This document shows, piece by piece, positions 1 through 7,974 of a stretch of DNA of 64,000 nucleotides. Where the stretch lies: contig CANRJF010000001.1 of assembly GCA_947630855.1 (NCBI GenBank), forward strand, positions 1-64,000, in the 5' to 3' direction. Both the position numbers and the translations under genes were made by a program. The first letter of the stretch is position 1. Each line of letters starts with the position of its first letter. Source of the DNA: an uncultured Lachnospiraceae bacterium (GTDB lineage Bacteria > Bacillota > Clostridia > Lachnospirales > Lachnospiraceae). A model generated the notes under the pieces. It saw only the letters and a list, made by a program, of their open reading frames with translations. It was not told the origin of the DNA and ran no database searches.

Positions 1-72
1 CGGAACAATCTGGTATCAGGTTTTGACCCTAACATCATATAATAAATGTATGATTAAGGAGTGTTAAAGAAA

Positions 73-813
73 ATGTTAAGATTTATTTATGTTATTGTTA
101 TGAATTTATTCCGGGCACCTTATATTATACCTAAAATGCGAAATGAATCCATGCATCCGGAACGATATTCAGAAGAGGAACGATACAATTTATGCCGGCA
201 TGTTATTCGATTGATGAAATGTTCAGGTAAGATTCATACAAGGGCATTTGGCATAGAAAACCTGCCAAAAGAAGGGGGATACATTATGTACCCCAATCAT
301 CAGGGAAAATATGACGCACTGGGAATTATCCATACGCATAAATCTCCCTGTTCCATTGTAATGGATAAGAAGAAGAGCAATACTGTCCTGGTAAAAGAAT
401 TTATCGATTTATTACAGGGAAAACGGCTGGAAAAAGATAATGTAAGACAGGCGCTTGAAATTATTAATGAAGTTGCCGCAGATGTAGCCAAAGGAAAACG
501 GTATATTTTGTTCCCGGAAGGCGGATATGAATTTAATAATAAGAATAAAGTAACGTCTTTTAAGGCAGGCAGCTTCAAGTCGGCATTTAAGGCAAAAGCG
601 CCTATTGTTCCTGTTGCGTTAATTGATTCTTATAAAGTATTTAACAGTTTTTCTTTCCGCAAAATCACCACCCAGGTACATTATTTAAAGCCCCTGTATT
701 ATGAGGAATATCACAGCATGAAAACAGCAGAGGTTGCCCTGTTGGTAGAAAAGCAGATTCAAAATGTTATTGATGCATTCAGTAATACAAATGCCGTATC
801 TGCCGGAGAATAA
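73..813 (+). CDS. PlsC-type lysophospholipid acyltransferase
   Basis: Predicted 1-acyl-glycerol-3-phosphate acyltransferase, which would transfer an acyl chain to lysophosphatidate at the inner membrane face. The acyltransferase box NHQGKYD (HX4D, near residue 75) and the FPEGG block near residue 147 are visible. The N-terminus carries a short hydrophobic stretch (IYVIVMNLF). The ORF track opens at a GTG at 61, but that codon overlaps the AAGGAG Shine-Dalgarno at 56-61, so the ATG at 73 is the better start and gives 246 residues. It is one of the few plus-strand genes here and converges on the recombinase gene. The family is clear; the exact acyl acceptor is not. Confidence 0.85.
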   Translation: MLRFIYVIVMNLFRAPYIIPKMRNESMHPERYSEEERYNLCRHVIRLMKCSGKIHTRAFGIENLPKEGGYIMYPNHQGKYDALGIIHTHKSPCSIVMDKKKSNTVLVKEFIDLLQGKRLEKDNVRQALEIINEVAADVAKGKRYILFPEGGYEFNNKNKVTSFKAGSFKSAFKAKAPIVPVALIDSYKVFNSFSFRKITTQVHYLKPLYYEEYHSMKTAEVALLVEKQIQNVIDAFSNTNAVSAGE

Positions 814-815
814 AA

Positions 816-840
816 ACCCCACAGCTTGCTGCGGGGTCTT
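816..840 (+). terminator. Hairpin terminator between convergent genes
   Basis: CCCC and GGGG arms flank an inner CAGC/GCTG stem with a single mismatch, and the hairpin is followed by TCTTT. It lies directly after the acyltransferase stop codon and before the convergent recombinase stop, so it may serve both transcripts. Confidence 0.65.
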
Positions 841-843
841 TGA

Positions 844-1896
844 CTATTTATCCCGTAAACGGACTGCCTTGGCAGCCTGTCTGCGCCGTTGGTCTGCCTG
901 AGCTGCATAGTGCTTTCTTGTTGTATTTACATCCTTGTGGCCAAGAACATCTGCAACCAGGTAAATATCTCCCGTTTCCTGATAAAGGGTAGTGCCATAT
1001 GTACTTCTTAATTTATGAGGAGTTATATTTTTTATGGTAGTGACAAGCCGGGAATACTTTTTCACCAGGTTTTCTACGGAACGTACATTGATTCTTTTTT
1101 TCTGCATGGAGAGAAAAAGGGCATTTTTACTTCCTTCCGCGGGTATTATTTTTTCCCGCTCCTCCATGTAATCCATCAGCGCTTCCGCAACTTCATCACC
1201 AAAATATACAATAGATTCGTATCCGCCTTTCCTATGCACTTTTATACCGTTATTTTTAAAATCCACATCCGTCAAATCAAGACCCACACATTCTGAGACA
1301 CGGATTCCGGTGCCAAGAAGCAGGGTAAGCAGTGCCAAATCTCTTTTTTTTGTCTGGTTATGGTATGCTTTTTGCCGTTTGGTAAGATTTTCCCCTGACT
1401 CCACTTCATCCAATAAAATAGCCACCTCATCTATATCCAGCCGGACTATATTTTTTTCATGAAGCTTTGGCATCTTCACTAATTCTGCAGGGTTAGAAGA
1501 AATCCGTTCCGTGCGGAAAAAGAAATTGTAAAAACTCCGCAGGCTTGCCAGTTTTCTTGAAATACCACGCTCATTATTTGTGTGCTCCACATCATCCTTT
1601 ATGTAATATTTTAACCAGTTCAAATATTCTTCAATATCCTGAGCCTTAATTTCATCCAATATGGTAATGGGAAACTCCGTTATATCTTTTTTACGGCAAA
1701 CAGGATTGTTTTCATGCATATATTCAAAGAAGATTCCCAAATCATATGCGTAGGCAATTCTTGTCCTAGAGGATGTGGTGGGCTCAATTCCAATAAAAAA
1801 GTCCCGGCAGAAGTGGGGGAGTGTGCGTAATTGTTCCCGAAGTTTAAGTTCATTGTCAATGTTTACTTTCTCATAATATGCTTTATCTTTTTTCAT
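844..1896 (-). CDS. Tyrosine recombinase/integrase (XerC/D-like)
   Basis: Site-specific DNA recombinase of the phage-integrase family. A SAM-like N-terminal DNA-binding domain precedes the catalytic domain. The catalytic set is visible: Arg in TGIRVSE (near residue 199), HKLR (HxxR, near 294), GHKDV (near 317) and the nucleophile Tyr in RKHYA (near 330). The ORF can extend to 1977, but the ATG at 1896 has AAAGGA in front of it and avoids reaching into ttcA, giving 350 residues. No phage or transposon genes accompany it, so a chromosomal Xer-type role in dimer resolution is plausible. It is not proven, and no dif-like site was identified. Confidence 0.85.
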   Translation of the reverse strand: MKKDKAYYEKVNIDNELKLREQLRTLPHFCRDFFIGIEPTTSSRTRIAYAYDLGIFFEYMHENNPVCRKKDITEFPITILDEIKAQDIEEYLNWLKYYIKDDVEHTNNERGISRKLASLRSFYNFFFRTERISSNPAELVKMPKLHEKNIVRLDIDEVAILLDEVESGENLTKRQKAYHNQTKKRDLALLTLLLGTGIRVSECVGLDLTDVDFKNNGIKVHRKGGYESIVYFGDEVAEALMDYMEEREKIIPAEGSKNALFLSMQKKRINVRSVENLVKKYSRLVTTIKNITPHKLRSTYGTTLYQETGDIYLVADVLGHKDVNTTRKHYAAQADQRRRQAAKAVRLRDK

Positions 1897-1939
1897 AAAA
1901 TTATCCTTTCTATGGGTATACTGAATTTGACCGGAAAGT

Positions 1940-2665
1940 TCATTCCTGCTTTGGCGGCCAGCCCTTGATATTTCCATTTACAATAGCGGTAAACATCCGA
2001 TTTTTTACACCCGGATTTTCCAGGTTTAACTGTCGGAGCAGTTGTTTTACATATTCCCTTCTTGTAAATCCATCCTGGGAACAGGGATTTTTTACTACCG
2101 GAAGGTTATACTTATTTTTAAATCCAATTACTTCCGCCTCCGGCACATACATCATAGGCCGGAGTACCGTTAAATCCATACGGTCCAAATAGGTGACAGG
2201 AGAGAAGGAGTAGAAGCGTCCCTCGTAAATTAAGGACAGCATCATCGTTTCCACAATATCATCCTTGTGGTGGGCATAAGCTACTTTGTTGCATCCCAAT
2301 TCTTTTGCTTTCTGGTTTAGGGCGCCTTTCCGCATTTTTGCACAAAGAGAGCAGGGCGAGCCTTCTTTTCTGTCCTCAAAAATAATTTTAGCAATATCCG
2401 TATCTACAATATAATAAGGGACGTCCAATTCTTCACACAACTTTTTTATGGGCAATAAGTCAAATCCTTCATATCCAAGATTTACGGATATGGCAAGCAA
2501 TGTAAAGGGGTTGGGATAAAATCTCTGTAAATTCTTTAATGCATATAGTAATGTTAAACTGTCTTTTCCACCGGAAATCCCTACGGCAATTTTATCTTTG
2601 GGCTGTATCATATGATAGTCGTCAACGGCTTTGCGTGTATAACTTAATAATTGCTGTAATTTCAT
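1940..2665 (-). CDS. ttcA: TtcA-family tRNA sulfurtransferase
   Basis: PP-loop ATPase of the TtcA/TilS superfamily, predicted to thiolate a cytidine in tRNA using ATP and an Fe-S cluster. The SGGKDS PP-loop is at residues 31-36, and a CSLC pair lies near the middle with a further PCSQ cysteine towards the C-terminus, as in TtcA-like proteins that bind a cluster. The ATG at 2665 is chosen over the longer ORF because GAGGAG lies nine bases upstream. The length of 241 residues is short for proteobacterial TtcA but normal for Firmicute homologues. Substrate assignment is by family only. Confidence 0.8.
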   Translation of the reverse strand: MKLQQLLSYTRKAVDDYHMIQPKDKIAVGISGGKDSLTLLYALKNLQRFYPNPFTLLAISVNLGYEGFDLLPIKKLCEELDVPYYIVDTDIAKIIFEDRKEGSPCSLCAKMRKGALNQKAKELGCNKVAYAHHKDDIVETMMLSLIYEGRFYSFSPVTYLDRMDLTVLRPMMYVPEAEVIGFKNKYNLPVVKNPCSQDGFTRREYVKQLLRQLNLENPGVKNRMFTAIVNGNIKGWPPKQE

Positions 2666-2687
2666 AAAATTTTTCTCCTCTGATTTA

Positions 2688-2745
2688 AGTATAACATATA
2701 AAAGCCTGACAGACACTGGATTTTTTCTAAAATAAAGCCTATAAT
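2688..2745. promoter_or_regulatory. Divergent promoter region, ttcA and dtd
   Basis: On the minus strand an extended -10 sequence TGTTATACT (2688-2696) sits 23 bases before the ttcA start. On the plus strand TATAAT (2740-2745) precedes dtd. Neither has a good -35 hexamer, so the promoters are tentative. Confidence 0.35.
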
Positions 2746-2787
2746 AGTGAAAGCAAAAAATTTAAATTAAAACAGGAAGGTATATTC

Positions 2788-3234
2788 ATGAAATTTTTAA
2801 TTCAAAGGGTAAATCATGCCAGTGTTATGGTGAATCAGAAAATAACCGGTGAAATTCAAAAGGGATTCCTTGTATTTATCGGGATTTCTTTGGATGATAC
2901 CACAGAAATTGCAGATAAGTTAATAAGAAAAATGTCCGGTCTTAGAATTTTTGACGATTCAGAGGGAAAAACAAACCTTTCCCTGCAAGATGTAAAGGGA
3001 AGTTTGTTATTGGTATCTCAATTTACATTATACGCTGACTGCAAAAAAGGAAACCGCCCATCTTTTATCCATGCAGGGAAACCTGAGAAAGCCAGGGAAT
3101 TATACGATTACATTATAGAACAATGCAAATCATCAGGATTTCCTGTACAAACAGGAATATTTGGCGCAGATATGAAAGTAAATCTGGAAAATGACGGGCC
3201 ATTTACCATAATACTGGATTCAAAGGAATTATAA
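2788..3234 (+). CDS. dtd: D-aminoacyl-tRNA deacylase
   Basis: Hydrolyses D-aminoacyl-tRNA and so recycles mischarged tRNA. The protein is 148 residues, the usual DTD length. It shows the N-terminal RVNHASV segment, the SQFTLYAD catalytic block (the SQFTL motif) near residue 78 and the GPFTI block near the C-terminus (the GP cis-Pro region). GGAAGG lies before the ATG. It stands alone on the plus strand between minus-strand genes, with its own promoter region upstream and hairpins downstream. Confidence 0.95.
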   Translation: MKFLIQRVNHASVMVNQKITGEIQKGFLVFIGISLDDTTEIADKLIRKMSGLRIFDDSEGKTNLSLQDVKGSLLLVSQFTLYADCKKGNRPSFIHAGKPEKARELYDYIIEQCKSSGFPVQTGIFGADMKVNLENDGPFTIILDSKEL

Positions 3235-3244
3235 GCTGCTTATG

Positions 3245-3304
3245 GAAAAGTTTGTTCCCCAGGGAATAAACCTATGTACCCTGTAAAAATGGAACAAACT
3301 TTTC
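3245..3304. repeat. 14-bp perfect inverted repeat with structured loop
   Basis: Arms GAAAAGTTTGTTCC (3245-3258) and GGAACAAACTTTTC (3291-3304) are exact reverse complements. The 32-base loop can form a further CAGGG/CCCTG stem. It follows dtd but lacks a T-run, so it is not a standard terminator. Its loop shares CAGGGAATA, in the opposite orientation, with the element at 31297-31354. Confidence 0.7.
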
Positions 3305-3307
3305 GTT

Positions 3308-3331
3308 AAACTATTCTTTTGCGAATAGTTT
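3308..3331. terminator. Hairpin between dtd and the convergent kinase-like gene
   Basis: AAACTATTC and GAATAGTTT form a perfect nine-base-pair stem around a six-base loop. It ends three bases before the convergent gene's stop codon. The T-rich tail is weak (TTTGTTTAG), so the terminator call is moderate. Confidence 0.5.
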
Positions 3332-3333
3332 GT

Positions 3334-3960
3334 TTAGTTCTTATCTATCAGCTTCCGATACGCAAGAATCATATCCACACAGCCTTCCACGCCAATTTCA
3401 CCGCTGTCTAAGCATAAATCATAACTTCGGGAATCTCCCCATTTTTTGCTGGTATAATAATTGTAATAACTTGCACGTTGTTTATCATTTTTCAAAATTA
3501 AATCTTTTGCCTTATTCATAGTTAAATTCAAATCCTTGGCAACCCTTTGTGTACGGTAATCCAATTTGGCATGGATAAACATATTTAAACATTCTTTGTG
3601 GTCTGCCAGTGCATAATCGGCACAACGGCCTACAAACACACAGGATTCTTTTTCCGCAATTTTTTTGATGGTGTCAAATTGTGCTAAAAATACTTTATGG
3701 TTCAAAGGCATATCCAAAAAAGGCGCCGAAGAATATCCTCCAAAGGAATAAGTATCCATTACCAGGGAATATAAAAAACTGCTGGTTGGCTTTTCGTCAT
3801 GATTTTCAAAAATTTCCGCGCAGAATCCGCTTTCTTTTGCTGCCTCGGCTAAAAGCTCCTTGCCGTAACATTTGACGCCAAGGCGGTTTGCCAGAGCAAC
3901 CCCCACATCTTTACCGCCGCTGCCAAATTCTCTTCCGATTGTATAAATATGATTTCCCAT
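3334..3960 (-). CDS. Cytidylate-kinase-like protein
   Basis: P-loop kinase-like protein of 208 residues, in the family of stand-alone cytidylate-kinase-like proteins common in Clostridia. The N-terminus contains GREFGSGGKDVG, where a Walker A-type GSGGKDV is visible at about residues 13-19. Arginines in the C-terminal half (RVAKDLN, KQRASYY) would suit a lid region. It is not the housekeeping cmk, and its true substrate is unknown. AAAGGTGGG precedes the ATG. A long hairpin lies upstream and separates it from rluD, so it is probably transcribed independently. Confidence 0.75.
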   Translation of the reverse strand: MGNHIYTIGREFGSGGKDVGVALANRLGVKCYGKELLAEAAKESGFCAEIFENHDEKPTSSFLYSLVMDTYSFGGYSSAPFLDMPLNHKVFLAQFDTIKKIAEKESCVFVGRCADYALADHKECLNMFIHAKLDYRTQRVAKDLNLTMNKAKDLILKNDKQRASYYNYYTSKKWGDSRSYDLCLDSGEIGVEGCVDMILAYRKLIDKN

Positions 3961-3981
3961 ACATATCCCACCTTTACTTGA

Positions 3982-4034
3982 TATAATAAATATAGCAAAC
4001 GCATAAAATGCATGTGTTTCCTATATTTATTATA
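3982..4034. repeat. Long near-perfect hairpin upstream of kinase-like gene
   Basis: TATAATAAATATAG (3982-3995) and its exact reverse complement CTATATTTATTATA (4021-4034) form 14 base pairs. After one mismatch, eight more pairs (one of them G-T) continue inward. This could be an rluD terminator lacking a U-tract, or a cruciform-forming or regulatory site. Confidence 0.6.
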
Positions 4035-4064
4035 AGCTATTTTTGTTAAAATGTATATACAAAT

Positions 4065-4997
4065 TTAACCCAGGCGTACCAACAATTTTTTAAAATACTC
4101 CGGCAGAGGCGCAGAAATTTCCATATATTTCCCGGTTCTCGGATGAATAAATCCAATGGTCATCGCATGTAATGTCTGCCCCTGCAGATGGTATGGGTTT
4201 TTAGAATTGCCATATACGGTATCCCCTAACAGAGGATGCCCTATGCTTGCCATATGGACACGGATTTGATGTGTCCTTCCTGTCTCCAGGGAAAATTCCA
4301 TGTAGGCTGCATTTTCAAACTGCTGTAATACTTTGTAATGGGTAATGGCAGGTTTCCCGTTTTTTGAAACAATTGCCATCTTTTTCCGGTCAGCAGGATG
4401 TCTTCCGATATCACCCTCCACCGTACCCTCCTGTTGCTTAAGATGGCCTGAAACAATCCCCCGGTAAATCCTGTTTACGGAATGTACTTTTATCTGCTCT
4501 GCTATGGCTGCATGTGCTTCGTCATTTTTACAGATAATCAGAGAGCCGGTAGTATCTTTGTCAATGCGATGGACAATGCCCGGACGGATTTCCCCGTTAA
4601 TTCCAGATAAGCTGTCCCTGCAGTGATACATTACGGCATTCACCACCGTCCCGGAAACATGTCCGGCGGAAGGATGAACCACCATATCTTTCGGCTTATT
4701 GATAATCAGAACGTCGTCATCTTCATATAAGATATCTAAAGGGATATTTTCAGGAATAATTTCTACCTCTTCCGGCTTAGGAATGTTAATTTCAATAGTT
4801 TCTCCAAATCTTAATTTATGATTTGATTTCACAGCAACGCCGTCGATCAGCACATGATTTTCTTTAATCATCTTTTGAATAAATGACCTGGAAATTGCGC
4901 CAGCAAGGGGATTATTTGCCAATTTGTTAAAAATAAACTTATCTAATCTGTTGTTAATTTCATTCTCTTCTACTTTAAATAACAAGGTTGATTCCAT
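4065..4997 (-). CDS. rluD: RluA/RluD-family 23S rRNA pseudouridine synthase
   Basis: Converts uridine to pseudouridine in 23S rRNA. It has an N-terminal S4 RNA-binding domain (about residues 15-80, with RSFIQKMI) followed by the RluA-type catalytic domain. The HRIDKDTTG block near residue 143 carries the catalytic aspartate. At 310 residues it has the standard length. It starts four bases after the lspA stop codon with only a weak purine stretch, which suggests translational coupling. The lspA-rluD pairing is the usual Firmicute order (lspA-ylyB). Confidence 0.92.
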   Translation of the reverse strand: MESTLLFKVEENEINNRLDKFIFNKLANNPLAGAISRSFIQKMIKENHVLIDGVAVKSNHKLRFGETIEINIPKPEEVEIIPENIPLDILYEDDDVLIINKPKDMVVHPSAGHVSGTVVNAVMYHCRDSLSGINGEIRPGIVHRIDKDTTGSLIICKNDEAHAAIAEQIKVHSVNRIYRGIVSGHLKQQEGTVEGDIGRHPADRKKMAIVSKNGKPAITHYKVLQQFENAAYMEFSLETGRTHQIRVHMASIGHPLLGDTVYGNSKNPYHLQGQTLHAMTIGFIHPRTGKYMEISAPLPEYFKKLLVRLG

Positions 4998-5001
4998 ATA
5001 T

Positions 5002-5538
5002 TTACTTTTCTTTCTTTTTTTCTAAAAAGGGAAAAATCATATTTATCTCCTCTTCTTTATAGTAAAAACAAAAGGTGAAGATAAAAAGAGCCGCTCCCAC
5101 TGTGATATAGATATCCGCTACATTAAAAACAGCAAAATTTATTAATTTAAAATAGAAAAAATCAATAACATAATTGTGTATGCAGCGGTCAATGAAATTG
5201 CCAATGGCTCCTGCTATCACAAGTACAAAAATTGCCCTGGCAATAAAGAACCGTTTATCTTCCGGCATATGAACATATAAATAAAACATAATAATCAGGA
5301 GGATTACGGTCAATACAATAAAAAAATTCTTCTGACCCCATAAGATACTAAATGCTGCTCCCTGGTTTTCCAGATAATACAGTTCAAATACACCAGGTAT
5401 TAATTCAAAGGCAGGTGCATTTTTTAAATGTATGACTGCCAGGTATTTTGTAATCTGATCCAGCAAAATTAAAAGAAAGATTAAAAAAAATCCCACTGCT
5501 GTCTGAATTGTCTTTTGCTTATTAAAACTTGTTTTCAT
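5002..5538 (-). CDS. lspA: Lipoprotein signal peptidase II
   Basis: Aspartic peptidase that removes the signal peptide from prolipoproteins in the cytoplasmic membrane. Four hydrophobic segments are apparent. The two catalytic-aspartate motifs are present: NFIDR and FNVADIYI. The ORF extends upstream, but MKTSF at 5538 is preferred because it has CAGGT in front and does not overlap aroB, giving 178 residues. It lies in an operon with aroB and rluD. Its substrates in this window could include the DacA-like and DUF3048 lipoproteins. Confidence 0.95.
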   Translation of the reverse strand: MKTSFNKQKTIQTAVGFFLIFLLILLDQITKYLAVIHLKNAPAFELIPGVFELYYLENQGAAFSILWGQKNFFIVLTVILLIIMFYLYVHMPEDKRFFIARAIFVLVIAGAIGNFIDRCIHNYVIDFFYFKLINFAVFNVADIYITVGAALFIFTFCFYYKEEEINMIFPFLEKKKEK

Positions 5539-5554
5539 AATAATTACCTGCACG

Positions 5555-6643
5555 TTATAAAATAGATTGTATGCCGGAACATATTTCCTCATCACTTAAA
5601 TCGGGGTTAATATAGGCATTTCCTATGGAAGAAAGAAGAATAAATTTAATTTTTCCAGCAGCCATCTTTTTATCTGATTTGCTGACTGCAAGAATCTCTT
5701 CTGCCTTTAAACCTTCTGCCTTTGTGGGAAGGCCAAAGTGCCTGAATGTATCTAAAATGCCTTCATACTCTTCTTTTGTAATATGACCCGATTTATGAGA
5801 TATAAAACAGGAAGCCGCCATTCCGATACCCACACACTGGCCATGGAACCGGGAAAAATCAGCTAATTTCTCTACGGCATGTCCTATGGTATGGCCAAAA
5901 TTCAACAGGGCCCGCTCTCCTTTTTCCTTGGGGTCACGCTCCACCACATCCCTTTTAATCAGACAGCTTTGGTATACCATCTCTTCCACTGTCATGGGTT
6001 CAAGGCTCATAATTGCCTCATAGTTTCTCTGCATCCAGGTAAAATAGTCTTTGCTCTTTATTAATCCATGTTTTAACACTTCTCCCATGCCGGAAATATA
6101 TTGATTTTTAGGAAGGGTATTTAACAGAGACAAATTCATATAGACTAATTTAGGCTGATAGAATGCCCCTACCATATTTTTATATTGTGAAAAATCCACT
6201 CCTGTCTTGCCTCCGATGCTGCTGTCTACCTGGGATAACAGGGTGGTTGGTATCTGAATAAAATCTATGCCCCTTAAATAAGTTGCCCCGGAAAATCCCG
6301 TTAAATCGCCTACAACACCGCCTCCAAATGCTACCAGTAAATCCTGGCGTTCAAAGTGGTTTGTAATCAGAAATTCATATAACTTTTGGACAGTATCCAA
6401 ATTTTTATACTCTTCCCCCGCAGGAAATTCAAAAGAGATAACTTTATCAAAGAATAACTTAAGATTTTCTTCCAGTTCCTTTAAATGCAGCTTTGCAACA
6501 TTGGAATCCGTTACAATACATGCTTTCTGGCTGGCATGGTATCCTGCTTTTTCCAACTCATTCAGCAGGTTGTGGAAATCCTGTTCCATAACAATCTGAT
6601 AACAGGGTTTTCCCTCATAGGAAACATTTATTGATTTTGACAT
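5555..6643 (-). CDS. aroB: 3-dehydroquinate synthase
   Basis: Catalyses the second step of the shikimate pathway, DAHP to 3-dehydroquinate, with NAD and a divalent metal. The 362-residue protein shows GGGVVGDLTGF (about residue 103), IPTTLLSQVDSS with GGKTG, and the metal-site GHTIGHAVE near residue 250. GGGAG precedes the ATG. It is embedded between lspA and ylmH, genes that concern envelope and division, and no other aro gene is nearby. It is therefore co-transcribed with functions unrelated to its own pathway. Confidence 0.95.
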   Translation of the reverse strand: MSKSINVSYEGKPCYQIVMEQDFHNLLNELEKAGYHASQKACIVTDSNVAKLHLKELEENLKLFFDKVISFEFPAGEEYKNLDTVQKLYEFLITNHFERQDLLVAFGGGVVGDLTGFSGATYLRGIDFIQIPTTLLSQVDSSIGGKTGVDFSQYKNMVGAFYQPKLVYMNLSLLNTLPKNQYISGMGEVLKHGLIKSKDYFTWMQRNYEAIMSLEPMTVEEMVYQSCLIKRDVVERDPKEKGERALLNFGHTIGHAVEKLADFSRFHGQCVGIGMAASCFISHKSGHITKEEYEGILDTFRHFGLPTKAEGLKAEEILAVSKSDKKMAAGKIKFILLSSIGNAYINPDLSDEEICSGIQSIL

Positions 6644-6663
6644 ACACGGCTCTCCCTTTATAT

Positions 6664-7422
6664 TTATACATATTTTTTTAATGTAACTTTAATTCTTCCC
6701 TTTCTTGTTTCCCCGGAATGGCCATAATAAATATATTTGCCATTGCCCCGTATGGAAATCACATCATTCTCCTTACATTCATAGGCATTGGATAATATTA
6801 ATTTCTGATTTACAAAAACCTTCTGGCTTTGAATCAATGAAACACTTTTGTTTCTGGAATTTTTCGTGACAAATGCCACAATATTATCCAGCCTTGGAGA
6901 TGCGATAATTCCGGTAATATCCTGAAATTTCTGTTCAATGTGAAAATCACCGGCTTCTACCCTCTCCCCCCAAACCTTAGTATGCCGGATGGAAGTTAAA
7001 GAAGTTAAAAGATAATCTGATAATTCTTCCTCACAGAAAATGTAGTATTCCCTCTCTGACAGTTTAATATCTCCCAGTCTGGAACGTTCAATACCAAGGC
7101 TCATTAACGCGCCGAGAATATCTCTGTGGGTAAGTTCCTCTGCAAATTTAGGATGGGAAGGAGTAAATTTCAGGCAGGAAATAGGATATTCCCACTCATA
7201 GTAAAGAGCATCAGGGATAAAAGCTATCATCTGACGCTCTGCAAATTCAGTTCCTCCAAAAAGCCGGTATCCTGTCTTTAGTTCCGGTACAACCTGATAG
7301 AACAGGTTTATTTCATTGAGATTTAAAAAATTGCTGAAAACCACAATGTTTTTCTGGTCTGCCATATGGGATAAATCCATAAAACGTTTTTTTAATAAAA
7401 GCTCTTCTTCTTGATGTTCCAT
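6664..7422 (-). CDS. ylmH: YlmH-family S4-domain RNA-binding protein
   Basis: RNA-binding protein encoded near sepF in many Firmicutes. The B. subtilis homologue is linked to division-site and ribosome rescue functions. The N-terminal portion (to about residue 175) is the conserved YlmH body (FSNFLNLNE, GYRLFGG). The C-terminal S4 domain starts near residue 183 (LDNIVAFVTKNSRNKS). CAGGAG sits just before the ATG. The order yggS-sepF-ylmH agrees with the ylm cluster, although ylmG and divIVA are absent here. Function is by family. Confidence 0.85.
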   Translation of the reverse strand: MEHQEEELLLKKRFMDLSHMADQKNIVVFSNFLNLNEINLFYQVVPELKTGYRLFGGTEFAERQMIAFIPDALYYEWEYPISCLKFTPSHPKFAEELTHRDILGALMSLGIERSRLGDIKLSEREYYIFCEEELSDYLLTSLTSIRHTKVWGERVEAGDFHIEQKFQDITGIIASPRLDNIVAFVTKNSRNKSVSLIQSQKVFVNQKLILSNAYECKENDVISIRGNGKYIYYGHSGETRKGRIKVTLKKYV

Positions 7423-7437
7423 AATTCTCCTGAAAAA

Positions 7438-7959
7438 TTAAAAATCAGTATGTATGCCGGAATTGCTAAAGGAATCCACCAGGCTTAAAAAATCACCGGA
7501 GATATCCACGGAAGCCGGGGTAATAATAAAAATATAATTTGATATTTTCTGAAGATTACCGCTTATGGCAAAGCAGGAACCGGAAGTAAAATCAATAATC
7601 CGCTGGGCAATATCCACATCCAGCCCTTCCACATTCAATACAACGGTACGGTTTGATAATAATGTTTCCGTAATTTCTCTTGCATCTTCTACTGATGTAG
7701 GTTTAATCACACATACTTCCATACCACTGGCTCCTTGTTTCTTTACGGGACGCATTGGAGTAATCTTCTGGGTTGATTTATTCTTATCCTTACTGCTTGT
7801 CTCGTAAGATTTATCCCGAATGGAATCATCCTGTTCCTTACGGGTAGTTCTTTTACTTACCGGCGCTTCCTCTTCTTCATAATAATCATCGTCATAAAAA
7901 TCGTCTTCATCATCCGGGTTTAAACGCATCATATTTAAAAAACTATCAAGTACTCCCAT
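7438..7959 (-). CDS. sepF: Cell division protein SepF
   Basis: FtsZ-ring associated protein that tethers and bundles FtsZ at the membrane. It begins with MGVLDSF, fitting a short amphipathic membrane-targeting helix. A highly acidic and then basic, disordered linker (about residues 15-75) leads to the SepF core (about 80-173, with VCVIKPTSVEDA and a DFTSGSCFA block). The ORF track opens at a GTG at 7968 that overlaps the AGGAG site, so the ATG at 7959 is the start, for 173 residues. It follows yggS by 15 bases. Confidence 0.93.
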   Translation of the reverse strand: MGVLDSFLNMMRLNPDDEDDFYDDDYYEEEEAPVSKRTTRKEQDDSIRDKSYETSSKDKNKSTQKITPMRPVKKQGASGMEVCVIKPTSVEDAREITETLLSNRTVVLNVEGLDVDIAQRIIDFTSGSCFAISGNLQKISNYIFIITPASVDISGDFLSLVDSFSNSGIHTDF

Positions 7960-7974
7960 TAAGAACACTCCTAA

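Noticed and set aside
844-1896. Tyrosine recombinase as a sign of a prophage or integrative element
   Set aside because: No structural phage genes, excisionase, relaxase or attachment repeats lie nearby, and the neighbours are core genes. A chromosomal Xer-type protein fits better.
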